NCBI GenBank assembly: GCA_031771865.1 | Contig: JASISA010000036.1 | Location: 434,001 to 498,000, forward strand | Length of the DNA: 64,000 nucleotides | Direction: 5' to 3' | Source of the DNA: Nothophaeocryptopus gaeumannii | Taxonomy: Eukaryota > Ascomycota > Dothideomycetes > Mycosphaerellales > Mycosphaerellaceae | In this document: piece after piece, positions 1-12,400 of the stretch | Layout of the letters: every line of letters starts with the position of its first letter | Position numbering within the stretch: the first letter of the stretch is position 1 | Program-made: the position numbers and the translations under genes | Notes under the pieces: generated by a model | Database searches by the model: none | The model's input: only the letters and a program-made list of their open reading frames with translations | What the model was told of the DNA's origin: nothing

Positions 1-293
1 TAGTCATCGAGAATACCTTCGGTGCACCAGCATCTTACTCCGACACTGGTCTCGGACTGGCTGCTATCTTTCTTAGACCTCTGGCACTGGGGCGATTGGA
101 ACTTGTAGTCTGGGGTGTTGATGAGCCTAGCCTTGGGCTGGCTGCTAGACTGGTTCCCATGATGCCTGGAAGTGGACAACCGGATTTCGTGGTTATGGAT
201 AGGGGCATGTTGGCGAAGGGGATTGAGGGAACGCTGGCGATGGGGTTTTTGGATCATCTTTGGAGGGTGAGCAGGAATTCGTTTCTCAGTTAG
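1..293 (+). CDS. 3' end of an unrecognised protein-coding gene (partial)
   Basis: An open frame enters from the left edge (codons in phase with base 3) and ends at the stop at 291-293, giving the last 97 or so residues. No start lies in the window. The tail is rich in Gly, Leu and Pro, with segments such as LELVVWGVDEPSLGLAARL and a GSGQPDFVV stretch. I see no membrane segment, signal or catalytic motif. The alternating hydrophobic and glycine pattern looks like a folded domain rather than chance translation, but I do not recognise the family. The function is unknown. Confidence 0.5.
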   Translation, partial: VIENTFGAPASYSDTGLGLAAIFLRPLALGRLELVVWGVDEPSLGLAARLVPMMPGSGQPDFVVMDRGMLAKGIEGTLAMGFLDHLWRVSRNSFLS

Positions 294-1169
294 AGATAGA
301 AACATGCACGATTCTGTTGCCTGTCTTTCGTTTCTTCAACGACGCGGACAAAGCCAACAAACAAAAGAACGCACACTCATTATCTCGTCAAACCTCCTCA
401 AATAGCAAACAAATTGGAGATTGCCGGATTCGGTCCAACATCCCAGGGGACGATTGGAATCATGCAGAGTCAAGCAAGACTCTGCAGGAGTCGAACAAAC
501 GCCCTCCACTAACGCCGGAGGTCTCTGACATATCTTATTGGGTCGGTGCGTGTTGAAGATAAGGAGGGCCCGTGGGGCTATGGTGTGAGTGTGGAATCTT
601 CGAGAGACTAAGCGCGTGGAAAGAAAATACGGAGGCGGGAATGGATATGGATTGAAATAGGTACTCATTCTTGAGCCAGCTGTCAAGCGGCATTAGCACT
701 ACCCAAGTCGAAGAAACTCCAGCTTCTGCTCCATATGAGCACGAAGCTTCGGTATGTCACCCAGTCGGATGGACCTCCCTGCCTATCGAGAAACAAGACA
801 ACGCGGTGAGTTAAGGGTAACGAAGCAATCTTGCGAAAGCCCCGTTGCACATCAATCTCCCTCACTCCAAAATAGGGCCGAACCAAGGTACGTGAAGTAC
901 AGCCCAGAGTGTTGGTGAGGGATCCTTGAAACTCGGAGTATATGTATGAAATGTGGGGTGACGAAACGTCGTCGCGAGCCATGTCTTGGCAGGCTATCCT
1001 ACGAAGGCACGATGTACCTCGCATGTCGTACAATGTCCCATTGTGTCGCGAACATCTCTTCTCACGACCAGCTGTTGCGCCTTGAACGCCACCATGCGGA
1101 ATCCCATGCCTTTTGATCATCCCACATCGACTTCTTCGGGTATCGTATTTATATCGTGACATGCGACAT
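294..1169. other. Intergenic: two converging 3' ends
   Basis: Between the stop of the left-edge gene and the stop of RPL12 there is no convincing gene. Open frames here are short, lack conserved motifs and overlap each other. The stretch probably holds both 3' untranslated regions. Confidence 0.5.
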
Positions 1170-1821
1170 TTAAGCGTCTGGGATCTCAATCTCGCCGGAC
1201 TCAATGTCGTCAGAAATGGCCTTTGGCGAGCGGCCGTCAACCTGGCAACCGGTGGAGAAAGCAGTTCCGAGGATCTCCTTGACGGTACCCTTGAGCTCCT
1301 TGGCCATGGACTTGTGCTGCATCTTGCGGGCGATCTCGATGATCTCGTCAAGTGGGATGGACTTGGTGTGCTTGATGTTCTTCTCCTTCTTGCGGTCACG
1401 CGGTGGCTCCTTGAGGGCCTTGATGACAAGAGAGGAGGCAGATGGGACGACCGAGACGGCGGCCTGACGGTTCTTGATGGTCAGGCGGACGGTGACACGG
1501 AGACCTTTCTGGGAGAACATCAGTAGGAGGTCGAACGTTGGTGGTCATTGATTCTGCTTACCCAGTCACCGGTGGCCTTGGCGATATCTTCACCGACCTT
1601 CTTGGGGGAGAGACCAAGAGGACCGATCTTTGGGGCAAGAGCAGAAGAGGCACCGACCTCACCTCCGGTGGCACGGAGGTGAATGATCTTCTCCTCGTTG
1701 GGGTCGAGTTTTGGGGCTGCGATGAGTTGTGAGCATGCGCTCGAGAGCAGCTATTTTCTCAGCCGGCGCAGGCTGGCGCATTCGCTGGAGCCATTGCACG
1801 AGAAGGGCGATACTTACCCAT
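1170..1821 (-). CDS. RPL12: 60S ribosomal protein L12 (uL11)
   Basis: Cytosolic large-subunit protein that binds the GTPase-associated centre of the 25S rRNA beside the P-stalk. Three exons on the minus strand: 1818-1821 (ATG plus one base), 1562-1716 and 1170-1508. Joined, they give about 165 residues, the normal length. Conserved uL11 segments are plain: GGEVGASSALAPKIGPLGLS and VGEDIAKATGDW in exon 2, then KGLRVTVRLTIKNRQA, KEPPRDRKK and a C-terminal VKEILGTAFSTGCQVDGR. Donors are GTAAGT and GTAAGC; acceptors are GCAG and CCAG. The 4-nt first exon is typical of intron-rich ribosomal protein genes, which often carry an intron right after the start codon. The gene diverges from the SulP transporter across about 530 bp. 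Confidence 0.95.
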
Positions 1822-2347
1822 GGCTAGTGGATAAGGTGGTCTGCCTCAGCTCGCTGGGTGAAGGAGGAAGTGATGGTGGTGGTGAAGACACGGGACAGAT
1901 GGATTGAAGAGAGCGTCTGGTGCAGCAAAGAGTAGATGAGGTCGCAGCCAGAGCAGTTTTCTCAGTGTGCGCTAGTAGTAGCCCGGACAAGCTTCGCCAA
2001 GGCCGGCACATTTGGAGCCGACGAAGCAGGTCTGGCGACGGCAGCGTTCCGACCAATGGGTGAAGGGCTCGGTCAGCATGACCTCGGGCACGCGACGGCC
2101 AACTGAAACGTCAAGAAGTGAGGCGTTTGGTATCCAGGGAAGCGGGCCATGCTTGCACATGCAGACTGGCGGTGATGAATCGCAACATCGTTCCTTCCTG
2201 TCTTGTGCTCTTCTCCAGCTATGCGCCTCATCTTTCACAGTGCAGCCGGAAGTGGGGCTCAGGGTAGACGGTAAACCGTTCCTACGTGCCTTTAAAGAAA
2301 AGTAAACAGAAGACCATTCTCTGCTTGCACCATTTTTGCATGTGAAG
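1822..2347. promoter_or_regulatory. Divergent promoter region, RPL12 / SulP transporter
   Basis: 526 bp separate the RPL12 start (minus) from the transporter start (plus). There is no gene inside, so it must hold both promoters and 5' leaders. No specific factor site can be assigned by eye. Confidence 0.5.
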
Positions 2348-5200
2348 ATGGCTTCCAACAATGATGGGCAACCGCCCAGCGTGGGGTCTGGCTCATCAGG
2401 CAGGAGCACACCACCCGATCCACCCAGAAGCCCGACGAAAGGCCCAGGCCAGCAACATCGCCCTACGCAGCCCTCTCACCTCAGGCAGTCCTATATGCCT
2501 CCTCAGTCGCCCGAAGATATACGAGTACCACCGCGGTTAGAGCAGGATGGCGTACATCCACAAGATCACGAACCCGCCGCCTTGAAGTTTGACAGCGACG
2601 CGACACAACAGCGGGGAACGATCGATGCGCCTGAAGAAGCACCGAATGCAGCGACAGCATTGCTCAACAAATACAACCCTGGGAATGACGACTATAACAA
2701 CGGCGACTTTTCCATGCGACCTAGACACGGTCGTGGCTATGGCAGCTTTGCTAGCAGCGTGTACGCAGAGACGGTGGGTAGCTTTGACCAGCACAGGCCA
2801 AGTCTCGGCGGCCGCTTTCCTACATCAGATGATGCGAACAGACATTCGGACGCTGGGCTTCTAGGCCATGCGCTAGACAGCGTCACGGACGGTCTGCTGG
2901 GAAAGCCCAAGAAAAGGGGGACTACACATTGGCTTGCGTCAAAGGCTGGTATCAGACGTGAGAGGCTAATGTACGTGCTCCTGGTTCTCACCCTGTCATT
3001 CACCAGCCATTCTCTAGGTTATAGTTGTAAGTCTCACAGTTGCTGATCTCTTGGTAGGTACCTGAATTACTATATTCCATTTACGAACTGGATTACGCAA
3101 TATCGCTGGCGGTTCCTCAAAGGAGATCTGATATCTGCGATTACGATGGCCAGCTTCTACGTTCCTATGGCTCTATCCTACGCAAGCAACCTTAGTCATA
3201 TGCCGCCTATCAACGGTCTATATGCATTTGTCTTCAATCCATTCCTCTACGCTGTCCTTGGAACTTGTTCACAGATGGTGGTCGGGCCAGAGGCTGCTGG
3301 GTCCTTGCTGACCGGGAGTGTGGTTGCGGAGGCTATCAAAGCAGGACACTTCAAGGACGCCGATAGTATGAAAGCTGGTCAGGTCGGAGGAATGGTAACT
3401 GGCCTGGCGGGAGCAAATATTCTGATCGCCGGAATACTCAGACTTGGCTTTTTGGACAGCGTACTTTCAAGACCATTCTTGCGCGGTTTCATCAGCAGCA
3501 TTGGCCTTGTTATTTTCATAAACCAATTGGTGCCAGAAATGGGACTGGACAAGCAGGCCGAGCATTCTACGCGGGCACATGGATCGCCACTGGATTCAAT
3601 ACTATTCATGTTCGATCATGCGCATGAAGCCAGCAAAATCACATGTGCTGTCAGCTTTGGTGCTCTTGGAATTATCCTTGTCTGCAGAGAGCTCAAAAGA
3701 CAGCTGCAAACGCGACCGAAATGGGGATGGGTTGTTTATGTGCCCGACCGCTTCATCATCGTCGTGCTCTCCGCGGTCTTCGCCTGGCGATTTGACTGGC
3801 AATCGCAGGGCCTCGACGTTCTGGGAGATATCAGACCTCCAGAAGGAGTCAAAATCTTCGAGCCACACTGGCCTTTTGCAGCGGACAACTTCAAGTACGT
3901 CAATGACGCCTTTGAGACTGCTTTCATCATCGCACTTCTGGGTTTCTTCGAAAGTTGCGTTGCCGCCAAGAGTCTTGGAAATGGAAATGTCAAGACCTGG
4001 ACCGAGGAGAGAACACGAAAGGATGGCACTGTTGAAGAGGTAGAGGAGAGTGATGGCATTCGTGGCATTGCTGTCTCTTCCAACCGAGAGCTGGTTGCAT
4101 TGGGTGTTGCCAATATTGTTGGCGGCGCTTTCATGGCAATTCCAGCTTTCGGAGGGTACGGCAGAAGCAAAGTGAACGCCAGCACAGGAGCCAAGACGCC
4201 GATGAGCAGCATCTTCTTGTCTCTAATTACGGTGATATGCATTGTTGGCCTGCTACCGTACTTTTACTATATTCCGGTAAGTCTCACCATTGCCAATCTG
4301 TTGACCTAGCTGATACTGACTCCCTCCCAGAAAGGCGTCCTCTCCGCAATGATCACAGTCGTGAGTATATCTCTCCTCGAAGAAGCGCCTCACGACATCA
4401 AGTTCTTCTGGAAGATTGGCGGCTACATTGAACTCTTCCTCATGCTTCTGGTCTTCCTAACGACGTTCTTCTGGAGCTTGAGAGGTGGCATCATCGTCGG
4501 CATGATCTTCTCCCTCGTCCGACTCATGAAACATGCTACCCGTCCACGAATACAGATTCTTGGCCGGGTACCTGGAACGACTGAATTTGAAAACGCAGAA
4601 GTCCTGACTGATGAGGGCCATGTCGAGATGGTTCCTCACTGTCTCATCGTAAAGATCCCTGAGCCACTTACGTTCGCCAACACAGGATCGCTCAGAGATC
4701 GTCTTAGACGCCTGGAAGACCATGGCACCCAGTCTGCCCATCCCGCATTACCTAAAGTTAGGAAGCAGGAACACAACAAAAACATCATCTTCGATATCCA
4801 CGGCGTGACCGGCATGGACTTCGCTGCCGCACAAGTCCTCTACGAAATCGTCGAAGAATACGTAGACCGCGGGACGACCGTCTTTTTCTGCAGGATACCA
4901 AGCAAGAAGACGCGAGTATGGAAGTTATTCCAGAGTTCGGGGTTGGTGGAGAAGTGTGGTGGCGAGAAATACTTCTACAGGAGTGTGAACGAGGCCCTGA
5001 GAGCAACGGAGAAGAGCAGTACCTTCGGCATGTACGCTGAACAGGAAGTGCAGAGTGCGGCTGAAGGTGCTGGGAGTGGGACCAACAGCTCGATGGAGCA
5101 GAGTTGGACGCAGGATGAGGGAGGGCCTGCGCAGAGTCCTAGACAAAGGACTGTTGGCAGGGACGCGGCCGATATAGAGGAGAGGGGAGTTGCAGGATAA
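2348..5200 (+). CDS. SulP (SLC26) family anion transporter with STAS domain
   Basis: Predicted membrane anion (sulfate-type) transporter of 903 residues. Exons 2348-2970, 3058-4276 and 4331-5200; the introns are GTACGT...TAG and GTAAGT...CAG, and both junctions keep frame. I start at ATG 2348, because the frame upstream has only a TTG. Residues 1-205 form a polar, Pro/Ser-rich cytosolic tail. The membrane core follows, with SulP signatures such as DLISAITMASFYVPMALSYA, NGLYAFVFNPFLYAVLGT and MVVGPEAAGSLLTGSVV, then about ten hydrophobic segments. The C-terminal part, from about residue 690, contains a STAS domain (NIIFDIHGVTGMDFAAAQVL). The long N-tail resembles the fungal SPAC24H6.11c/YGR125W subgroup rather than plasma-membrane sulfate permeases, so a vacuolar or other internal site is possible. 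The substrate is not shown by the sequence. Confidence 0.9.
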
Positions 5201-5804
5201 CTCCTCTGCTTGTTTGTGCAGGATGAGTTTGCCGGTTACGAATGTACATGAGGTGTTTATGAAGAGGAAACTTCTTGGATAAGATACCCTTCCTTGGTGT
5301 TAGTTGGCGTTGTTGAGCGTCACGGCGAGTCAGACATGGGCAAGGCAAACGGCAGAATGTATGTTTCGATACGGTCAAAAGAAAGAGCGTGCAATATTAC
5401 CTACCTACCACAACGGCACATTCATACAGCAACATAACGCTCATGAGAACACCAAACACTGCTGAAAAGCAAGCTTCTTCATCTTGGTACTGTCTCATCT
5501 TTCACGTGGAAGCCACTCCAAGCCTCAAGATACACTTCGGCTAATTCATCTCACCAGTTTCGCAGCTTCCTTGCTTTGCTTGCGCCATCGCGCGCGCCCG
5601 CGCCGCGGAACTCTATCCACCAACATCAACCCACCTTCTGCAACATTTCGAACCGAGAGCGAGAGTTTGTTTGTTGGGTGTGTGAAAGTCTAATCGTCAT
5701 ACCCGTCCAAACCCGATAGCATCGAACAAGCAGTGTTTCTCCACGAACGAAAACGACGGCATTGAGAGAAGAACCACCCTACCATGGATCCACCATAGCA
5801 CAAG
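5201..5804. other. Intergenic, 604 bp
   Basis: 3' end of the transporter transcript, then the promoter and leader of the FAD monooxygenase. The second half is pyrimidine-rich (5480-5650), typical of fungal promoter and leader DNA. No gene seen. Confidence 0.4.
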
Positions 5805-6968
5805 ATGTCTAACCAAAAGAAATCCATCGCCATTATTGGCGCAGGAATAGCCGGTCTCGTGTTAGGAAAATGTCTTCTTCTCCGCCACGGCATTCGCGCG
5901 ACAATATTCGAGAAGGCCAGGGCGTCACTGAATCGGAATAATTATGGGATTACGTTACAGCCTTGGGCGTATAGACCTCTTCTCAAGATTCTAGATCTAG
6001 ATGAAGGGACGTTCAGGAGGAGAGTGGCTGTTGATGCGGGTGTTGGTGGAGAAGGAAACCTCAAGCAAACCGGATCTGGTTCTGGTGTCGGGAAGGAAGA
6101 AGGAGCATTCAAAGCGAATCGAGCACGCTTTGAAGGGCTGTTGACTGAGGGGTTGGAGATCAAGCATGAGAGGGAGCTGGAAAGCCTCGAAGTTCTTGGA
6201 GAGGCGAACGAGCTTACGTTCAAACAACATGCGCGGCATTCTGCGCAAATCGTGATCGGGGCAGATGGACCTCACTCTCGGATTCGAAGGAGTGTCGTTG
6301 CTTCTGAAGCGGATTTCAAGATTCTTCCGTATGCGGTTTATAATGGAAAGAGAACGATTAGTCAAAACGACTGGGCAGGATTGAAGGCGGCATTTGGGGA
6401 AGGAAATGTGATTGAACAGAGGGTTGGGAATGCAGTGTTCAACGTGACGATTTCTGACATTGCCAAAGAGGCCGGGGATGTCAGTATAAGTTATACCTAT
6501 TCCCGACCGGGAAGGGACGACGGCCAAGATGCATTATATCGGCCGAATCGATCAAAGGCCGCAGCGAAGGAGATTCCAGATGCGCTATTCGAAGAGATCA
6601 CCAGCTTGCAAGATAAACTCGGACTTCCTTTCAAAGCAGTCTTCCACCCAGAAGTCATGCGGCAAGATCGCTCGCTGAATTGGTTGATGCGTTCGCTCGG
6701 CGTGGAGAGGGAGAAGCTTGATCGTGCAGCGCAGGATGGTGTGGTCTTGTCAGGAGACTCTGTGCACGCTGAGCAGTTCTTGTGTGGAGATGGAGCGAAT
6801 GATGCTATTCTGGATGCTATAGAATTGGCTGAAGTGCTTGCTTCTGGGGAGGGTTTGAAGGGATTTTATGAGAGGAGGCATGAGGGATGGGAGAGAAGTT
6901 TGAAGGAGAGTGAGGTGCGGATTGAGGAGATGCATGGGGTGCAGAGTGTAGGGAAGGCGAGTCTGTGA
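5805..6968 (+). CDS. FAD-dependent monooxygenase (flavoprotein hydroxylase family)
   Basis: Intronless 387-residue protein. The N-terminal Rossmann dinucleotide-binding motif GAGIAG is at residues 12-17, followed by the glutamate of IFEKA that normally holds the FAD ribose. A second FAD/NAD(P)H motif, IGADGPHSRIRR, lies near residue 152, and the third FAD motif, LSGDSVHAEQFLCGDGANDA, near 315. These three define class A flavin monooxygenases (salicylate hydroxylase / zeaxanthin epoxidase-like), which hydroxylate or epoxidise small aromatic or terpenoid substrates using NAD(P)H and O2. No signal peptide or membrane anchor is evident. It has no obvious biosynthetic partner here, so the substrate cannot be inferred. 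The length is slightly short for the family but all three motifs are intact. Confidence 0.85.
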   Translation: MSNQKKSIAIIGAGIAGLVLGKCLLLRHGIRATIFEKARASLNRNNYGITLQPWAYRPLLKILDLDEGTFRRRVAVDAGVGGEGNLKQTGSGSGVGKEEGAFKANRARFEGLLTEGLEIKHERELESLEVLGEANELTFKQHARHSAQIVIGADGPHSRIRRSVVASEADFKILPYAVYNGKRTISQNDWAGLKAAFGEGNVIEQRVGNAVFNVTISDIAKEAGDVSISYTYSRPGRDDGQDALYRPNRSKAAAKEIPDALFEEITSLQDKLGLPFKAVFHPEVMRQDRSLNWLMRSLGVEREKLDRAAQDGVVLSGDSVHAEQFLCGDGANDAILDAIELAEVLASGEGLKGFYERRHEGWERSLKESEVRIEEMHGVQSVGKASL

Positions 6969-9488
6969 TCGATGCTGGAGGTTTCTGGAAGTCTTGCCGT
7001 GCCTCAGCGTGTCCACATCTTGCGTTCTGAGTTCATGAGTTAGAGCACATTGCATTGAGCGTGCTTAGCATTGCCTTCTGAAGCAAATACAGGTCGAAAT
7101 TGCAGTCGCTAGCATGACTTTTGCTTGCATATCGAAAGGTCGCACAGTCGAGTACCGGAGTAGATCCAGGCAGATCGTTGTTGGGAAATGCACATCATTA
7201 CTGATTACAGCATCTGGATCTGCGTCACGTCCTGTACAACGCTGATCGTCTGACTTCGAGAACTGGCGGAGAAATGGGGCGTTCCCAAGTGGTATGCAGA
7301 ATCGCAACACAGCTTTGGTTCTTGTCCGGATGCCTATGTCATTATCGGAACATTATCGAATAGACTGCCTCTCAAGCATGGTCCTGGAATGACGATACTG
7401 GTTCTTTGACAAGCTGAAAAGATTGAACCAAGGTTGTCTAAACTCGCAAACAGGCGAAATGAATCGTTATAGGAGGCAAATAGGACGATAGTCAGCTTGA
7501 GATCAGGTCATAGTCCGTGTAGACAGTAGTGCAGCCGTACATGCATCTTGACTTCGGCACTTGGAGAGCCGCACTTGGCCTGTTCGTCGGAGACCGGCAT
7601 GGCAAGCGAGGATAGAGTCGGCTTTGCAGGGTCCTCCTCCTGGTGTTGCAATTCTATTCCAACCGTGCCAGCTCGCAACAGGACTCGGTTGTCTCATGTT
7701 GGGATCTGTTTGCACCGAACGATGGCAACCGTAGCAGTGCTGGAACTCTGCAACACTGACGATCACATGCAGATACATAGGGGGATCGTTGTTCATAGAA
7801 GGTTTCCGAGTCCTGGTCGTCAGTCGGGTGCACCGCTACACCGCCGCTGCTGGTGCCTGAATGCCGCAGGAGGCATTGTTTATGGAAACTGGAGGGTCCC
7901 CATCAGAAGTCGAGACTAGGAAGAAGCAGAGGTGCCAGTGCCGACGTTCCACAGGCAAGAAGCCACGCTGCAAAGGGATGTTTACGGTCGCGGGTCATGC
8001 GAGCTAAGCCTGCACATTCTGCAAGTGTCATGCGGCGCGGACGATGCAGGGCGAATCAGTCGACGAGGATGGGCAGCGCGAACGAGGTTTGAAGTTGGTG
8101 TCGTGCCGCGGTCGCGCCGTCCTGTCTGTAACCATGAGAGGCGAATGATGCCAGTTCTGAGGCACTTGTCAAACGTTGTCAAGGCCAGCTTGGGAGCGTG
8201 GTGCATGGCGGCGGAAGAGAGGTGTTCCACTAGTACTGTCCACTGAGGGGATGCACACTACTGGCGCCTGTGCTGGCGTTTGGAGGCGCGTTATCGAGCA
8301 CAGCTGTGGGCATCTCACGCTGCTGACAAAGGCACAGAACGCACAGCCCCGGCCCGTCTTGTGTCAGCCTCTTTCGCGATCGGCTGGCATCGCTGCTCTT
8401 TGAGGATGGTGATCCTGGCGATGGCGTCGGTACCAACGTGGGTGCGTGGAAGCTAGTGAAAGTATCGAGTATTTGGCAAGACCCCATTTGCCAGACGTCT
8501 GGTCATTCTTGTCTTCTCTTCCGTCAGGTTCCTCCTCCCAGCAGCAGCAGCAGCAGATTCACACATCTCACGGACGATATCGCCGTCGCGGTGGGCAGCT
8601 GTAGAAAGACCACGACGTGCGAGTAGAAGCACGGCGAGCACAGTACAGGCCAGTCCCGGCAGTGAGGCGCCGGACAACCGCACACGAGACGGAGAGTACA
8701 TGCACTTTGCTCAGCAGCGAACGTACGTACCAAGAGGCTTGTAGACGGTCGGATAAGGGAGACAGCTGGCAGGCAGGCGACGCGCAGGAGCCTCCGTCGT
8801 GCTTGCTTGCTTGCTTGCTATGCCAGGAAAAGGAGAAAGAGGGATAGGACACTGAAACCGACAGCCTGGTAACGGGAGGACACACAACACATCAGCATTA
8901 CGACTGCTGGCTGGCTGGCTGGCACACCGCTGCGCGTTTCTGTAGCCATCCGCGCCGCTGCAGCGAAGCGTGTCAGCGAGTCCACAAGGCAATCATCTTT
9001 GCCCTTGCGTCGGGGCCAGACGGTCCTACGCAGGTCACTGCTGCGTGCACCCGCGGCACTTTACGCCTCCATTCTGCTGATACAACGGCTAGCTGCACGT
9101 CTCCATCGCTAATCTGTCCGTGCTTGTTCTCGTCTTGCGGCTGGCGGCTTTTGCCCGTTCATAACATCGCTGAAGGAGACGGGCGCGCACGTCGCTCTAC
9201 CCAGAAGAAGGCGGCGTACTGGACGCCGCTGTCCTGGAGTCCTCGGTCACGCGAGTGCAGGCCGGACAGCACGCGGAGCATCATTGGCTGCAGACGTTCA
9301 TGGTCGTCGACAATCTGCGAGAATGTCATGCGAGGCCATTGGCGAACGCGATCGCAAAGGCATAGGCACCTCTCCCTCTCCCCATCGGTGAGGCGAGCAG
9401 CACCAACAGCACTTCTCTGTCCCCTCTCAGCGCTAGATCCGCCAAATCCTGCGGCGTCGAGGGACGCTTCAGCCGCGGAAACGCCACC
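6969..9488. other. Long non-coding stretch upstream of the GT41 gene
   Basis: 2.5 kb without a supportable gene. Short open frames occur on both strands without conserved content. Low-complexity pieces include AGC repeats near 8541-8555, GCTT repeats at 8801-8819 and GGCT repeats near 8908-8922. The part nearest 9489 is probably the promoter and a long 5' leader of the GT41 gene, with several upstream ATGs. Confidence 0.4.
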
Positions 9489-12400
9489 ATGAGCGTCGAT
9501 GTCAGTCTTTCTAACTTTCCACCACCCCCAGCACACTCACAGCACGTGTCGGACCCGGCCTTCGTTGATTATCGATCATATCCGGCCGAGTCAATGCCGT
9601 TCCTCACACAGCGGTACGCGCTACCCATCCACAACTCTAGCTTGCGTAGAGACAACTGCGACTCCCCTCTCGACAGTGGCGAGCGCACACCGCGTGCAGA
9701 GAATGCCCTCCGACGCAAAACTCCCAATGGCACCTTGAACGCTGGCTATGATGGCTCCTCCGCCGACGATTCATTCCCGCCGCATAAATACCAGCTGCTG
9801 CCACTTAGCGAAGGCAGTGCTCCGAGGCCTATACATGCCCCTGTACCAAACCCGAAGCAGACCTTCCTTCAGCAGCAGCATCTTCAACAGCAGCAGCAGC
9901 AGAATGCCGGCATTGGCACATGGAGCCCTCACATGGGTCTGGGATGGCAGAGTCAGGGTCAAGCAAGTCCGTTTCCTCAGCAGCCTCAGGTCCAGAGCTC
10001 CTTTCCAGTGATGGACTCCATGCTGAATCAGATGCCCGCACAACATTACGGTATGCAGCAGTACTATGGGCAGACTGTACCCAGCGTCATTCAGCCGTCT
10101 TTTCAATATCTTGGCCCGACTGCTTCAGGTGGCCAGGGCTCCGGGCCATATGGTCCATATTGGCATGATGGCACGTTCGTTCCATATCGACCAGCTGCAC
10201 TCCGGGATCCTCGTTTCTATCATCATACTTCGTCTCATTTCGCCGGATCGCTTCCGACTTCACAGCTTGCATATCAGACCAATCTGTGGCAACAGCAGCA
10301 GCAGGCCGGACAGAATGCATGGACAGCAACAGGGGAACTGAGTCCATTCGCGCCGCCTCCATCAAATGTATCGGAACATCAGCCGAATCCCCTCGGTATG
10401 GGGTATATGAATGTGGCACTGGGGCAGATGGACAACCGTCTCACCAGCCAATTGCGGTTCGCCACCTCCAGCATGGCATACACGTCGGAGGCTCGTTCGC
10501 AAGGACAGGGTGTAGAAGCAGAGTACGGGTCGTCTTCTCCAAATGGTCGACAGCGTGATTGGACCTTTCAATGGGCGTTGCAGCAGTATAGGGAATTGTT
10601 GGCTTTCATCCACCACACGCGACGACAACAGCACCAAACGCGACAGGCACAAGGGCAGCAGTCAGTCCCGCATCGACCAAGCTTCTATCCGAAGCCTCCA
10701 AAAGCATCAGCATCTGGCTCAGCAGCGCAGTTAGCCAAGTTCAATGCGGATTCCGACGTGCTGCGTGACAGCGACGAGGAGGATCCGCCCTTGAGTTTGC
10801 CGCGTAGCAACAGCGCACCGGAGCCTCTTGAAGATGACGGCAACACACCGAAGGCGTCTGGGCCATTGTCCGGCAGTGCTAATGGTCAAGGCAGCGAGTA
10901 TCAGCGACATGCTTCACAGGGTCAACTCCCGCCAGCGCCGGGCTCCACGCCTTTGCCACTGCAGCAAGTCGACGGGCATCGCACGCTCCGCCGTTCGACA
11001 GGCACCTCAATTGCCTCCCTCGCATCGACAGTCCCGCGCGACGAATCACCTCCATCGCGTGCTGCACGAGCTTTATCTTCGATCACAAAGCTGTGCCGGG
11101 AAACAAACTGGCAATGGATTGATGGAATGCAACTGGGTGGCTGTTTGGCCTATGGGCTTGGCAACTATCAAAAAGCGCTACGATGGTACACCAAGGTTCT
11201 CGAAAACGATCCGAAGCACCTCGAAGCGACATCGAATCTCGCTGCAACTCTGCTTGCTCTCGGTCAACGGAAAGAGGCTGAGCAGCATTGGCAGAAGGTC
11301 ATCAAGGCGGCACCGAATCATTTTGAGGCTGTCGAGCACCTTGTCGGCCTACTTTGCAATGAACAGAGGAGCAAAGATGCTATCCGTGTTATCGAATATG
11401 TCGAACGTTCGCTGCGACTGCCGAAGAGTCCGGACACTCTCAAAGTGTCCGATCCACAAAGCGAGTGCTCATCTTCAACGGCAAGCCGGTCACCTGCCAT
11501 CTCGGAGCAGTCGGATAAGATGTCCTATGACTTCGATGCAGATGCTGACGGGTTCGCATTGGATGGACGGGATATGTCTGGTTCATCTGAGCCAGGCTTC
11601 GGATCCAGTGGCTTTGCCATACCCGGCTGCGACAACGGCCGCATCCTGGCCCTTATCCATGCGAAGGGAAATATGCTCTATGGACTTGGCGAGAACGCCG
11701 CCGCTGCACACGCATTTGAAGACGCTGTGTTGATCGCTGCTGGGCGCAACCTGGAAGGCATTCAAGGTCTTGTCGGGCACATTCTCAACGTCGTCTCAGT
11801 CACCTCACATCGTGTCCTCCCAGGACGATCTCACGAACGGAGCTCACGAACTTCCACCGAACCGGTCTTGCTTTCTCCCGAACAAGCACTTGCAACTGCC
11901 AAATTATGCTTCCCTCATGTAGGAGAGCTCCCAGGACTACGACACGTCGCTGGGGGCCCACAAAGCCTCGCGCGTCGAGCTGTCGTCTCGACAACAAGCA
12001 ACTCACTGCTGTCTCTTGCCAAGATCTACCAGGATGGCATGTCCAACGCAAGTCGTTCAATCGGAGTCACTCCTCTCGCTCACGGCGTCCGGGATATTTT
12101 GGCTCTTTACTATCTATCCCTGTCCTTGCAACCAAGTCCGTCCACCGCAAACAACGTAGGTATTTTGTTGGCAAGCGTCCAGCAAGCCGCACTTCCAGCG
12201 ACGTCTCATCAGCGCCTGGACATTCCTGGCGTGGCTCCTGGTAGTGGCGTTGCACTTGCGCTGCAATACTACAATTACGGGCTGCAAGTCGATCAGCACC
12301 ACGCTCATCTGTACACCAACCTTGGCAGTTTGCTCAAGGATATTGGACAGCTCGATGCAGCAATCAACATGTACGAGCGCGCGGTCGCGTGCGATGGCAA

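Noticed and set aside
683..1429. 248-codon minus-strand frame overlapping RPL12
   Set aside because: Out of frame with the conserved RPL12 exons; Ser/Arg-rich shadow.
2348..5200. Linking the SulP transporter to the homoserine/sulfur-type cluster
   Set aside because: It lies 33 kb away with many unrelated genes between, and belongs to a subgroup not tied to sulfate assimilation.
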